Made by a program: the position numbers and the translations under genes | The notes under the pieces: generated by a model | Seen by the model: only the letters and a program-made list of their open reading frames with translations | Told to the model about the DNA's origin: nothing | The model's database searches: none | NCBI GenBank assembly: GCA_035277485.1 | Contig: DATEKK010000213.1 | Location: 1-29,604, forward strand | Length of the DNA: 29,604 nucleotides | Origin: JADGGM01 sp035277485 | GTDB taxonomy: Bacteria > Gemmatimonadota > Gemmatimonadetes > Gemmatimonadales > Gemmatimonadaceae | Reading direction: 5' to 3' | Shown here: positions 16,115-23,590 of the stretch, one piece after another | Position numbering within the stretch: the first letter of the stretch is position 1 | Layout: every line of letters begins with the position of its first letter

Positions 16115-17583
16115 GGTTGCTCCGGATGTGCGCGTTTGATGAGCGGCGCGGTCACACTGTCCGCGTCCGCATCGGTGTGAAGGACGTGCGGGGTGAGAAA
16201 GAGATAGAGCTCGGTCGACGTCGTCTGACGGCTCGCATGCCCGAAGAGACCGCCCAACAGCGGGATACTCGACAAGACCGGGATGCCGCCCTGGGACACA
16301 TCGTGCTCGCTGTCCGTTAGGCCGCCGAGTGCCACGGTTTGTCCATCCTTGAGCAGCAGTTGCGTCTGCACCGACCGCGTCGAGATGACCGGTGCATCGA
16401 AGGCTATCTCGCTCGTCGCGTTGTTCACTTCCTGCGTCACCTCGAGTCCCACGTAGCCGTCCGGGCTGATCGTCGGCAGCACAGTGAGCTTGGTGCCGAC
16501 ATCCATGTACTGCACAACTTGATCGGTCGCAGCATTATCGGTGGGCAGTGTTCGCGACAGTTGAACGAATGGCCTCTGGCTGCCAACGTTGATCGTTGCG
16601 GGCTGGTTGTTGGCCGCGATCAGGATGGGGCGGCTCAGGATTCGCACGTCGCCGCGCTCCGCGGCAGCCGTCAGCGTCGCGTCGATGTCGAGGCCGGTGA
16701 GGTGCGCTGCGTGCACAATGACGTCCGTGAGGCCAGCACCTGTCTGCGAACCGTTGATCACGGTCTTAGATGAGCCGACACGAGTCGGCGGAACAGTCGC
16801 GTCGACTCCGAAGGCGAGACTCCGATCACGCTGAACCTCAGCGATGATCACTTCAATCAAGACTTGCAGTGGTCGCGTGTCCAACGCGTTGACGGCTGCC
16901 GTGATCAGGTCGAAGTCGCTCTGGCTCGCACGAACCAACAGGCTGTTGCTCCGCGCATCCGGGACAATGGTGACATCGCCGGAGAGCGTGGCGTTTCGAT
17001 TCGCTACGCTCGTCACTGCGGCGCTTGGCGCGCCCACCGGCGGGATCTGCGTAGCCTGGAGCTGCTGGTCGAGCGTCGCCGGGCGACCGGCACCAGGTTC
17101 GCCCAAGGCACTCGTGCGTCCGTACAGCGCATTGACGGTGGCCGCAACGTCAGCCGCCCGCGCGTGCCGCAGCCGAATGATGAAGAGTTGGACGCCGGCG
17201 CCGGCCGGCGTAGCGTTAGGCGGCGGCGCGGCGACCGGCAACGCCGTCTTGGCTTCCACGCGGTAGAGCGTTGAATCCTGCGCCAGCTGCAGGTTCTGGC
17301 TCGCCAACAGTCCGCTGAGCAATCCGAGCACTTCGCTCCGTGGCACCGCGTGCGGGGTCTCCAACGTCACGCGCGCTCCCGGTACCGCGGCGCCGAACGC
17401 GACCGGTCGGTCCAGGTAGGGCGCCAGCGCTTCGACGGCCGCACGAAGGTCTGCGTCGACGAGATGCACGCTCACGCTGTCATGGTTCACCCTGACGGCG
17501 CTGTCGGCACGTTGGGCCAGCGCACGGCTGGGCGCCACGGTCAGTAGCACGAGGCCTAACCGAATTCGGCGACTCAATGCCAT
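16111..17583 (-). CDS. gspD: Type II secretion outer-membrane secretin GspD
   Basis: A 490-residue secretin, shorter than the usual 600-700. ATG 17583 gives a signal peptide (MALSRRIRLGLVLL, cleavage near ALAQ). An N0-like domain follows (VSVHLVDADLRAAVEALA), then N1 (FIIRLRHARAADVAATVNAL) and a further N domain (VTIVPDARSNSLLVRAS). The secretin channel has the signature TRSVQTQLLLKDGQTVALGG and IPVLSSIPLLGGLFG, ending TELYLFLTPHV. One N domain seems missing relative to classical GspD and there is no obvious S domain for a pilotin. It forms the outer-membrane pore of the T2SS. It overlaps gspC upstream by 10 bases and the activator gene downstream by ATGA. Confidence 0.93.
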   Translation of the reverse strand: MALSRRIRLGLVLLTVAPSRALAQRADSAVRVNHDSVSVHLVDADLRAAVEALAPYLDRPVAFGAAVPGARVTLETPHAVPRSEVLGLLSGLLASQNLQLAQDSTLYRVEAKTALPVAAPPPNATPAGAGVQLFIIRLRHARAADVAATVNALYGRTSALGEPGAGRPATLDQQLQATQIPPVGAPSAAVTSVANRNATLSGDVTIVPDARSNSLLVRASQSDFDLITAAVNALDTRPLQVLIEVIIAEVQRDRSLAFGVDATVPPTRVGSSKTVINGSQTGAGLTDVIVHAAHLTGLDIDATLTAAAERGDVRILSRPILIAANNQPATINVGSQRPFVQLSRTLPTDNAATDQVVQYMDVGTKLTVLPTISPDGYVGLEVTQEVNNATSEIAFDAPVISTRSVQTQLLLKDGQTVALGGLTDSEHDVSQGGIPVLSSIPLLGGLFGHASRQTTSTELYLFLTPHVLHTDADADSVTAPLIKRAHPEQP

Positions 17584-18065
17584 GTGTCCCGCACCGTGAG
17601 TTGCCACGTGGTGTCGAGGCCAACGATCACTATACGATTTTTCGTCACGCTACGGACGTGCAAGCCGGCGAGCGTGTCGCCTGCGCGCACGAGGACACTT
17701 TGATCATGTCCGGGCACACCATCCAGCAACCCAGTCCACGGAGGCCCGCCAATCATGCCCGAGAGTGCTAACGGAGGCTTTGGCGGAGCTGGTACGGGCG
17801 CCGGCCCGCCATCGCCAGTCGCGCCGAACGCCACCGAGGACGGACGCCGTGCGAGACGAAACATGTCGGCATCGACGATTCGATCTGCGAGCGCGGTCAA
17901 CGAATCTGCCGATATCGGCGACGACAAGCCGACCACGTCGCCATCGTTCGGCGCCGGTGGAGACTCGTAAGTCCACGACGTGCCACGCGCACGTTCAACA
18001 CCGGCGCCCAAGAACAACACTGTCAGGAGCAATAGCGCCGTGCGCACGATCGCCCATGGATTCAT
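17574..18065 (-). CDS. gspC: T2SS inner-membrane GspC-like protein (HR domain, no PDZ)
   Basis: A 163-residue protein with one N-terminal transmembrane helix (TALLLLTVLFLGAGV), a proline-rich linker (APVPAPPKPPLA) and a C-terminal domain of the GspC homology-region type (LSGMIGGPPWTGLLDG, SVLVRAGDTLAGLHV, WQLTV). GspC links the secretin to the inner-membrane platform and helps select substrates. The usual C-terminal PDZ domain is absent, as in several non-proteobacterial systems. Its position between gspM and gspD supports the call; GspN or a PilP-like role is the alternative. ATG overlaps the gspM stop as ATGA (18062-18065). Confidence 0.7.
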   Translation of the reverse strand: MNPWAIVRTALLLLTVLFLGAGVERARGTSWTYESPPAPNDGDVVGLSSPISADSLTALADRIVDADMFRLARRPSSVAFGATGDGGPAPVPAPPKPPLALSGMIGGPPWTGLLDGVPGHDQSVLVRAGDTLAGLHVRSVTKNRIVIVGLDTTWQLTVRDTWH

Positions 18066-18667
18066 GGGATCATCCTTGCGGCAGTGATGACCTGCGCTTG
18101 CACCGTAAGCTCGAGGCGCAGAGTTTCAGCGCGCGTCTCGGGCGCCACCGGGTCCGACGGAGTAATCGACAGCGCGCGCACCGCAAGCCGCGATCGCGTA
18201 CCTTCCAGCGCGCCCAGGAACGACGCGAGCCCCTGAATATCGCCGCTCGCTTCCGCAGTCACGGACACAGTGCGCAATGTTCCGTGATCGCCGGTGTCGG
18301 TATCGAGCGCGAGAGCGCCGACTTTGATACCGGCCGCCGCCGCCGCAGTCGAGATGACTGCCGCCAGCGCTGTCTCTCCGCCCGATTTTGTCTCGGAGCG
18401 CAGCAACCCCACCTCGAGCTTCCTGAGTTCACGGCTCCGCGCTGCCAGTGCCTCACGCGTTGTGCCTTCCTCGCTAATCAGCGAACGAGCCTCGGCCAAT
18501 TCACGCTCGGACACGCGGGCGCGCATTTCCTCGCGGTCGTCCCACCTGCGCTCGGCGGGCAGGATTTTCGCGACCAGTATCATGCCGAAGATGCACGCCA
18601 TGCCCACAGCGATGGTGCGCCGATCGCGGGTTGATACTGCTTGTAGACGGAGCGCCGCGTTGATCAC
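18062..18667 (-). CDS. gspM: T2SS inner-membrane protein GspM
   Basis: A 201-residue protein with a short cytoplasmic N-terminus, one transmembrane helix (TIAVGMACIFGMILVAKIL), a charged coiled-coil segment (about residues 38-95) and a small periplasmic ferredoxin-like domain. That architecture and its place between gspL and gspC define GspM, the partner of GspL in the assembly platform. Sequence conservation in this family is low, so position carries much of the evidence. GTG at 18667 overlaps the gspL stop as GTGA. Confidence 0.8.
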   Translation of the reverse strand: MINAALRLQAVSTRDRRTIAVGMACIFGMILVAKILPAERRWDDREEMRARVSERELAEARSLISEEGTTREALAARSRELRKLEVGLLRSETKSGGETALAAVISTAAAAAGIKVGALALDTDTGDHGTLRTVSVTAEASGDIQGLASFLGALEGTRSRLAVRALSITPSDPVAPETRAETLRLELTVQAQVITAARMIP

Positions 18668-19842
18668 TTGGCGTACCGGAAGGAGACAGACACACGTTCC
18701 AATGAGCGCCCGCCTAACGTTTCACTGGCCACCGGGCCGGCGATGGTCGGGCCCGCAATGATCGGCACTCGCTCCAGCGCGTCGACGATGCCCGCTGCAC
18801 GTGGCGCCATCGCGACGATGTTTCCACCGGTACTATCGACCACCTGTAGCTGATCAATGGCGCAGCTATCGGGGAGCGCGCGCGTGATTTCCGCAAGCAA
18901 GAGCGTCATCGAGCGCGCTCGCGTTTCGAACGCCGTGACGCCTTGCAGTTCTCTGGTGACGCTGTCCAGCATGGACCGATCGCGCCGATCAACGCGGAGT
19001 CGCGACGCCAGTCGCGCAAGATTCTGCTCGGCGCGGTGAGCGCGGACTGTGGCGGCCACACTCGGTGCGAGCCACCAATTCGCCACGGCCAGCGCGCTCG
19101 AAAGGGCAGCCATGCGCAGCTGCCGCTTGGTAGGCGCTGCGGTCAACGCACGAAACCTCAACGCGAGCGGTTCATCGGCGCCGATCTGTGTCGCTGCGAA
19201 TGCGGGCAGTAGATCCGCTTGCTCATTGCGGGCGCCGATCATGGCTTGTGTCGGCGCCGGAATTCCTCGCACACCGGCACTATCGTCGCGTCCGTAGCGG
19301 ACTCGTGTTAGGCAACCATGGTCATACGTTGCGCAAAACCGCAACTCGCCGTCCGCCCAAGCAACGGTTTGATCGCGCGTCCCTAAACGGAGCACCGTGA
19401 CGAACGGAACCACCGCCGTGAGTCGCCACCTCGCGTTCCGACAGGCCTCCTCGATCTCGTGAATAAGCGATGAGTCGTAAGCAGCGGCCCACACGGTACG
19501 GTCTTGCCCAGCGGTTGCGCAGGTGGTCTCCAGCGGTTTGCCGTTCTTGAGGAAGAAGCGGCCCGCCCCCTCGCGCACGATAGCGCCTAACGCCCTGCGA
19601 TCGACGTTCGGCGGCACATCGTGCAACTGTTTGACTTGTACGCCGCTCGGGCCGATCGCCACGACGACCCGCCGCGGAATCCAACGCGCGCGCGGACATG
19701 CCGCCAAGACGTGTGCAATGACGTCTGCTCTCGACATTGCTCCATCGAGCGAGCGCACGTCGCTCCAAATCGCCGCGCCGCGCTGAACCAACGCCGCACT
19801 GATGCGATCGCTGGAGATGGCGAGCCCCAAGCGCGTGGTCAT
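18664..19842 (-). CDS. gspL: T2SS inner-membrane platform protein GspL
   Basis: A 392-residue protein. An N-terminal actin-like cytoplasmic domain (MTTRLGLAISSDRISAAL, then VVVAIGPSGVQVKQL and WAAAYDSSLIHEIEEA) contacts the GspE ATPase in known systems. A transmembrane helix at about 250-275 (AALSSALAVANWWLAPSVAATV) is followed by a coiled segment and a periplasmic ferredoxin-like domain (LLAEITRALPDSCAIDQL). This is equivalent to a PilM-PilN fusion. ATG 19842 overlaps the gspK stop as ATGA; an upstream in-frame extension would only overlap gspK. It belongs in the assembly platform with GspF, GspM and GspC. Confidence 0.88.
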   Translation of the reverse strand: MTTRLGLAISSDRISAALVQRGAAIWSDVRSLDGAMSRADVIAHVLAACPRARWIPRRVVVAIGPSGVQVKQLHDVPPNVDRRALGAIVREGAGRFFLKNGKPLETTCATAGQDRTVWAAAYDSSLIHEIEEACRNARWRLTAVVPFVTVLRLGTRDQTVAWADGELRFCATYDHGCLTRVRYGRDDSAGVRGIPAPTQAMIGARNEQADLLPAFAATQIGADEPLALRFRALTAAPTKRQLRMAALSSALAVANWWLAPSVAATVRAHRAEQNLARLASRLRVDRRDRSMLDSVTRELQGVTAFETRARSMTLLLAEITRALPDSCAIDQLQVVDSTGGNIVAMAPRAAGIVDALERVPIIAGPTIAGPVASETLGGRSLERVSVSFRYAK

Positions 19843-20771
19843 TCGATCCACGTCCGCCTGCGCACGACAGCCGCACGTGTGCCCGTTCGAACAAGACGCA
19901 GCTCGACCGCCTCCGTGATCGGAGGCGCGCCCGTCGTCCCACGACTCGTGAGAACCCAAGCATCGGGAGTGGTCGTGCTGAGCCGCACGAGCTCGGCGTA
20001 GTGCGATTCCAGTGTGTCTCGAGCGCCGGATGACAGCTCACTTGCGAAGCTCAGCAGATCCGTGAGCGCCGCGTGTCGCACACGGTGTTCCGCGACGAGC
20101 GCAACCGCCTCACGCGTGAAGCCGGGGAGGGCCGCGATGACGGGGAGCGGCGCGTCGTTCATCGACACCCGGCCGCGCTCGGTGCCGAGCAGTGTGTCCA
20201 GTCCAGGCACGATCGACGCGCCGCGTACAAACGCGAGCTCGCGCACGTCTGCAAACGGCCCGTTGCGCGGCGGTGCAAGCCGACGTGCTGCATACCATGC
20301 CCGTTCAGCGCCAAACCGTCGCGGCGCGTCATCTGCATCGCGCCAATCGAGTATCGCGTCCACCAAAGAGTCAGTCGTCCTCGGCGCGATGCCTAACGCT
20401 AAGAATAGACGAGCGAACGTGCCGCTGTCTGCCGCGTTGACGTCGAGTGCCGTTCCAGCAGCGCGCAGCGTCACATTACATCCGCTGCCATCGAGCAATC
20501 GCGACGTGCGAAGCGAGACGTCGAGTGCCTGCCACGCGATCGAGTCGGTAACGCCGGTATCGTCGTCGCCGAGTGCCTGCGCAATAGCCGCTTGGACACG
20601 AGACGCGCAGTCTTCAGCGATCCAGGCCGCGCGCCGCGCGGCGATGCGGTTGCGTGCTGCGCCGACCGAGCGCCGCGCCACGAACGCGATCCCGACACCA
20701 AGCGTGCCCACGCCCACCATCACCCAGAGCACGGCGATCAACACGAAGGCGCGACGCGATGCCATGTTCAT
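19839..20771 (-). CDS. gspK: T2SS minor pseudopilin GspK
   Basis: A 310-residue minor pseudopilin, large as GspK always is. The N-terminal prepilin helix FVLIAVLWVMVGVGTL is preceded by RRA, so the residue before the cleavage site is Ala instead of the usual Gly; position 5 is not Glu, as normal for GspK. A long globular domain follows (VNAADSGTFARLFLALG, ILDWRDADDAPRRFGAE, ADVRELAFVRG, VSMNDAPLPVIAALPGF), which is the helix-rich GspK insertion. It caps the pseudopilus tip with GspI and GspJ. ATG 20771 overlaps the gspJ stop as ATGA. Confidence 0.9.
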   Translation of the reverse strand: MNMASRRAFVLIAVLWVMVGVGTLGVGIAFVARRSVGAARNRIAARRAAWIAEDCASRVQAAIAQALGDDDTGVTDSIAWQALDVSLRTSRLLDGSGCNVTLRAAGTALDVNAADSGTFARLFLALGIAPRTTDSLVDAILDWRDADDAPRRFGAERAWYAARRLAPPRNGPFADVRELAFVRGASIVPGLDTLLGTERGRVSMNDAPLPVIAALPGFTREAVALVAEHRVRHAALTDLLSFASELSSGARDTLESHYAELVRLSTTTPDAWVLTSRGTTGAPPITEAVELRLVRTGTRAAVVRRRTWIE

Positions 20772-21298
20772 CCGCGCGGGCCAACGGGCACAACGAGCGT
20801 GTCGCGATCCATGATGACGCCAATCGCCAAGGGAGCGCCCCGGCCCCTGCCCCACAGCCGTTGCCAGGTACCGCTGTTGTCGGCGCTCTCGAGATACCGA
20901 AATGCACCGCGCGAGAAGCCTCGGAGTAGAACCACACGCGTCGAATCATCCAGGCGCGCAACTATCGCCGGCTGTCCGCCCGCGGTGTCGACGGCGAGCA
21001 CTATAGTACACGTCTCCAACCACCCGTGCGGGACTTCGCACCACGATGAGAATTCCGCGACTCGATCGGCGCCGAAGAAGGGCGTGGCCCCGGCCGAGCC
21101 CACATCGAGCATGCCCGTTAGGCGGTAAAGCAGGTCCTCGCCGTTGGCGCGTCGATCCGCAGCGACCGTGTCGCGCTCGGTCACGCCCGCACTAGCCGAA
21201 AGCGCTGTGAGAATCTGATGTGCGCTGACCAACGCAAGGCCGCCGATCATCAAGGCAACGAGAATCTCGATGAGCGTAAATCCGTCACGGTGTCGCAT
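20768..21298 (-). CDS. gspJ: T2SS minor pseudopilin GspJ
   Basis: A 176-residue pseudopilin with a short leader MRHRDG followed by FTLIEILVALMIGGLALVSA, a canonical prepilin peptidase site (G|F) with Glu5. The globular part has a cysteine pair (SSWCEVPHGWLETCT) and a beta-rich C-terminus. Length and operon place between gspI and gspK identify GspJ, a tip pseudopilin. Start ATG 21298 overlaps gspI by 14 bases. Confidence 0.82.
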   Translation of the reverse strand: MRHRDGFTLIEILVALMIGGLALVSAHQILTALSASAGVTERDTVAADRRANGEDLLYRLTGMLDVGSAGATPFFGADRVAEFSSWCEVPHGWLETCTIVLAVDTAGGQPAIVARLDDSTRVVLLRGFSRGAFRYLESADNSGTWQRLWGRGRGAPLAIGVIMDRDTLVVPVGPRG

Positions 21299-21653
21299 GA
21301 GAGCCCTGGTCGCGATAGAGTGACGTGGTGAAGAGCGTACGATCGGTCGCCGAGTCGCGCAGCGAAACCACGTACAGCGTTGGGAACGGCCGCGCGATCT
21401 GGAGACGCCAGGCGGCTTCTGCTCGATCGCCCAGATGCCGATCGAGGTCAGCGCGAGTCCAGAGCGATACGACCTCGAGAAAATGACTTGCGTGCAGGCT
21501 CGATTCGTCAGCTCTGTTTGCGCGGTCGATCGCCTCGAGCGAGCTGACGGCGAGCGACACGGCAGTGACCCCAGCGACGGAAATGATGGTGAGCGCGATG
21601 ATCGCCTCGAGCAACACCATCCCGCGGCGAGCGCCGACGTCAGCGCGTGCCAT
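21285..21653 (-). CDS. gspI: T2SS minor pseudopilin GspI
   Basis: A 122-residue pseudopilin. ATG 21653 gives the leader MARADVGARRG before MVLLEAIIALTIISVAGV, with G|M cleavage and Glu5. The following region (SSLEAIDRANRADESSLHA) and small C-terminal beta domain (YVVSLRDSATDRTLF) suit GspI, the initiator of the tip complex. An upstream in-frame extension only overlaps gspH. It overlaps gspH by 14 bases and gspJ by 14 bases. Confidence 0.78.
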   Translation of the reverse strand: MARADVGARRGMVLLEAIIALTIISVAGVTAVSLAVSSLEAIDRANRADESSLHASHFLEVVSLWTRADLDRHLGDRAEAAWRLQIARPFPTLYVVSLRDSATDRTLFTTSLYRDQGSHATP

Positions 21654-21942
21654 CAGGCGCTCCGCTAAGAAGGTCAATGGCGAGACTCTTCGCGGCGACC
21701 ACGCGACCATCCGGGAACGCTGTCGCATCGAAGATCTGAGAATCACGAGTGATCACCACCGTAACGGCTCGGCCTAATCGAACGGCGGAGTCGCGGGCCC
21801 GCGCCGCCTCGAGAGACGCGACGTCCATCCCCGGCACCGGTTTCGCGGAGCGCAGTGAGAGTCCCACGACACCAGCCATGATGCCTAACAGAGCGAGCAC
21901 GACCACGAGCTCAAAGAGCGTCACACCGTGATCGCCGCTCAT
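21640..21942 (-). CDS. gspH: T2SS minor pseudopilin GspH (short)
   Basis: A 100-residue pseudopilin. Leader MSGDHG, then VTLFELVVVLALLGIMAGVV with Glu5; cleavage after Gly with Val at +1 instead of Phe. The C-terminal part (AVTVVITRDSQIFDATAFPDG) matches the beta-strand region of GspH. It is shorter than typical GspH (about 150-180), so the globular domain is reduced. ATG 21942 overlaps the gspF stop as ATGA. Confidence 0.78.
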   Translation of the reverse strand: MSGDHGVTLFELVVVLALLGIMAGVVGLSLRSAKPVPGMDVASLEAARARDSAVRLGRAVTVVITRDSQIFDATAFPDGRVVAAKSLAIDLLSGAPDGTR

Positions 21943-23132
21943 GTTGGCCGCACGCTGTAGATCGCCTGGAGCAGGGCTGCCGCGACGAGAGCGACCATCG
22001 CGCCAAAGACGAGTATGAGGCCGGGCTCCAACAGTCGGACGGCAGCGCGCACTCGCTCCGTGGCACGCTCCGCTTCGAGTTTAGCGGCGTGCGCAAACAT
22101 GGCCGCGAGTGATCCTGTTTCTTCGCCGGCCCTCACGAGGCGCGTCGCGATACCCGTGATTGCGGACGTGTCGCCTAACGCAGCAGAGGGGCGTGCACCC
22201 GCGATGATGGCGGCGCGTGCCGCCAGGATCCGCGCCGAGATGGCGGCATCGCCGCTCGCGCGGGCGCCGTGTGTGAGCGCGATCGAGAGTGGGACGCCGC
22301 TCTCCAAAAGGGCCCCGAGGGCAGCGCACGCACGCGCGGTCGAGGCAGATCGGCGGACGCCACCGACGAACGGAAGCTTCAATAGCCAGGCATGCCAACG
22401 CTCGGCGCCTGTGGATGTCTGCACCCAGGCCCGCCACGTGGCCCATATAATGAGTGCCGATAGCGCTGCCGGCAGGGATCCCGCCCGGACGACATGCGAT
22501 GCAAAGAGCACGAGGCGCGTGCTTGCCGGAAGGGTTTGACCGATGTCGCCGAGGATGGCAGCAAAGCGAGGTAGCACGACGCTGACCAACACTGCCACGG
22601 ACGCTGTGCCGGCCGCAGCCAGCACGATCGGATAAACGAGCGCCGCGCGTATTGCGCGACGCGTCGCCGCAGCTTCCTCCATCAGGGTCGCCGCTCGCCG
22701 CACGGCTGCCGCAAGCCCACTGCCAGCTTCGCCGGCGCGAATCATTCCGATCACGACCGGTGGCACCGCGAGCGCCGATCGCTCGAGCACGGCCGCCAAA
22801 GATGCTCCTTCCCGAACACCTTGCTCCATCTCGGGGAGCGCGGAAGCCCACGAGCGCGGGGCCAGCTCCGGCATCGCGGCGAGCGACTTTCCGATCGGAA
22901 GGCCGCTATCGAGGAGCGTCGCGAGCACACGGATGCCTAACGCAAGGTCAGCGGTCGGAATGCCGGCGCGCGTGCCAAGAACGGAGCGCCGAACGTGCAC
23001 ATCCATCGGCCACAACCCGCGATTGGTCAGAGCGCTCACGGCGGCGTCGCGATTGACAGCGGCGACCTCGCCCGTCTCCGTCGCGCCATCGGCGCGCGCA
23101 GCCCGGTAGGCGAATCGAGTCGGCGTGGTCAT
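21939..23132 (-). CDS. gspF: T2SS inner-membrane platform protein GspF
   Basis: A 397-residue polytopic protein with two tandem GspF domains. The first is at about 55-180 (LALGIRVLATLLDSGLPI, MIRAGEAGSGLAAAV) and the second at about 260-385 (ALGALLESGVPLSIAL, LVRAGEETGSLAAMF). The repeated RAGExxGxL motif is characteristic. Transmembrane helices are at VYPIVLAAAGTASVAVLV, SLPAALSALIIWATW and LILVFGAMVALVAAALL. It sits at the centre of the inner-membrane platform and is driven by GspE. ATG 23132 overlaps the gspG stop as ATGA (23129-23132), which fixes the start. Confidence 0.93.
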   Translation of the reverse strand: MTTPTRFAYRAARADGATETGEVAAVNRDAAVSALTNRGLWPMDVHVRRSVLGTRAGIPTADLALGIRVLATLLDSGLPIGKSLAAMPELAPRSWASALPEMEQGVREGASLAAVLERSALAVPPVVIGMIRAGEAGSGLAAAVRRAATLMEEAAATRRAIRAALVYPIVLAAAGTASVAVLVSVVLPRFAAILGDIGQTLPASTRLVLFASHVVRAGSLPAALSALIIWATWRAWVQTSTGAERWHAWLLKLPFVGGVRRSASTARACAALGALLESGVPLSIALTHGARASGDAAISARILAARAAIIAGARPSAALGDTSAITGIATRLVRAGEETGSLAAMFAHAAKLEAERATERVRAAVRLLEPGLILVFGAMVALVAAALLQAIYSVRPT

Positions 23133-23590
23133 GGTCGAACGGGACCGCCCCACGACGTGATGTCGGCATCTTCATCGGCGCCGCCAACCTTGCCATCCCG
23201 CCCCAGCGTGTAGAGGTCGTAGCCGGCCGGATTCTCGACGCCCGGCGCGACGTACGCGTACGGACGGCCCCACGGATCGAGTGGTACGTCCTTTCGCAGA
23301 TACGGTCCGCGCCAGTTCCGCGGCAGGTCGCCGGTAACGGGCTTCGTCCACAGCGATTCCAACCCTTGCGCGGTGGTCGGATACGAGTCGTTGTCGAGGC
23401 GATACGCGTCCAGTGCCAAGCCGAAAATCTCGAGTTGGCTCTTGGCCGCATCTGCTTTGGCATCGCCGACGTTGCGGAAGATCGACGGCGCCACGAGGCC
23501 CACGAGCGTCGCAATGATCGCCAGAACCACCAACAACTCGAGCAGCGTGAAACCGCCCCGCCGGCCTGAATCGTTAGGCAGCGACGACAC
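23129..23590 (-). CDS. gspG: T2SS major pseudopilin GspG
   Basis: A 153-residue major pseudopilin. GTG 23590 is the best start: it yields a leader ending RRGG before FTLLELLVVLAIIATLVGLV (G|F cleavage, Glu5) and overlaps gspE by 17 bases; frames open further upstream only shadow gspE. The C-terminal calcium-site region reads YDLYTLGRDGKVGG and EDADITSWG, a signature that separates GspG from type IV pilins and identifies the whole operon as T2SS. GspG polymerises into the pseudopilus piston. Confidence 0.93.
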   Translation of the reverse strand: MSSLPNDSGRRGGFTLLELLVVLAIIATLVGLVAPSIFRNVGDAKADAAKSQLEIFGLALDAYRLDNDSYPTTAQGLESLWTKPVTGDLPRNWRGPYLRKDVPLDPWGRPYAYVAPGVENPAGYDLYTLGRDGKVGGADEDADITSWGGPVRP

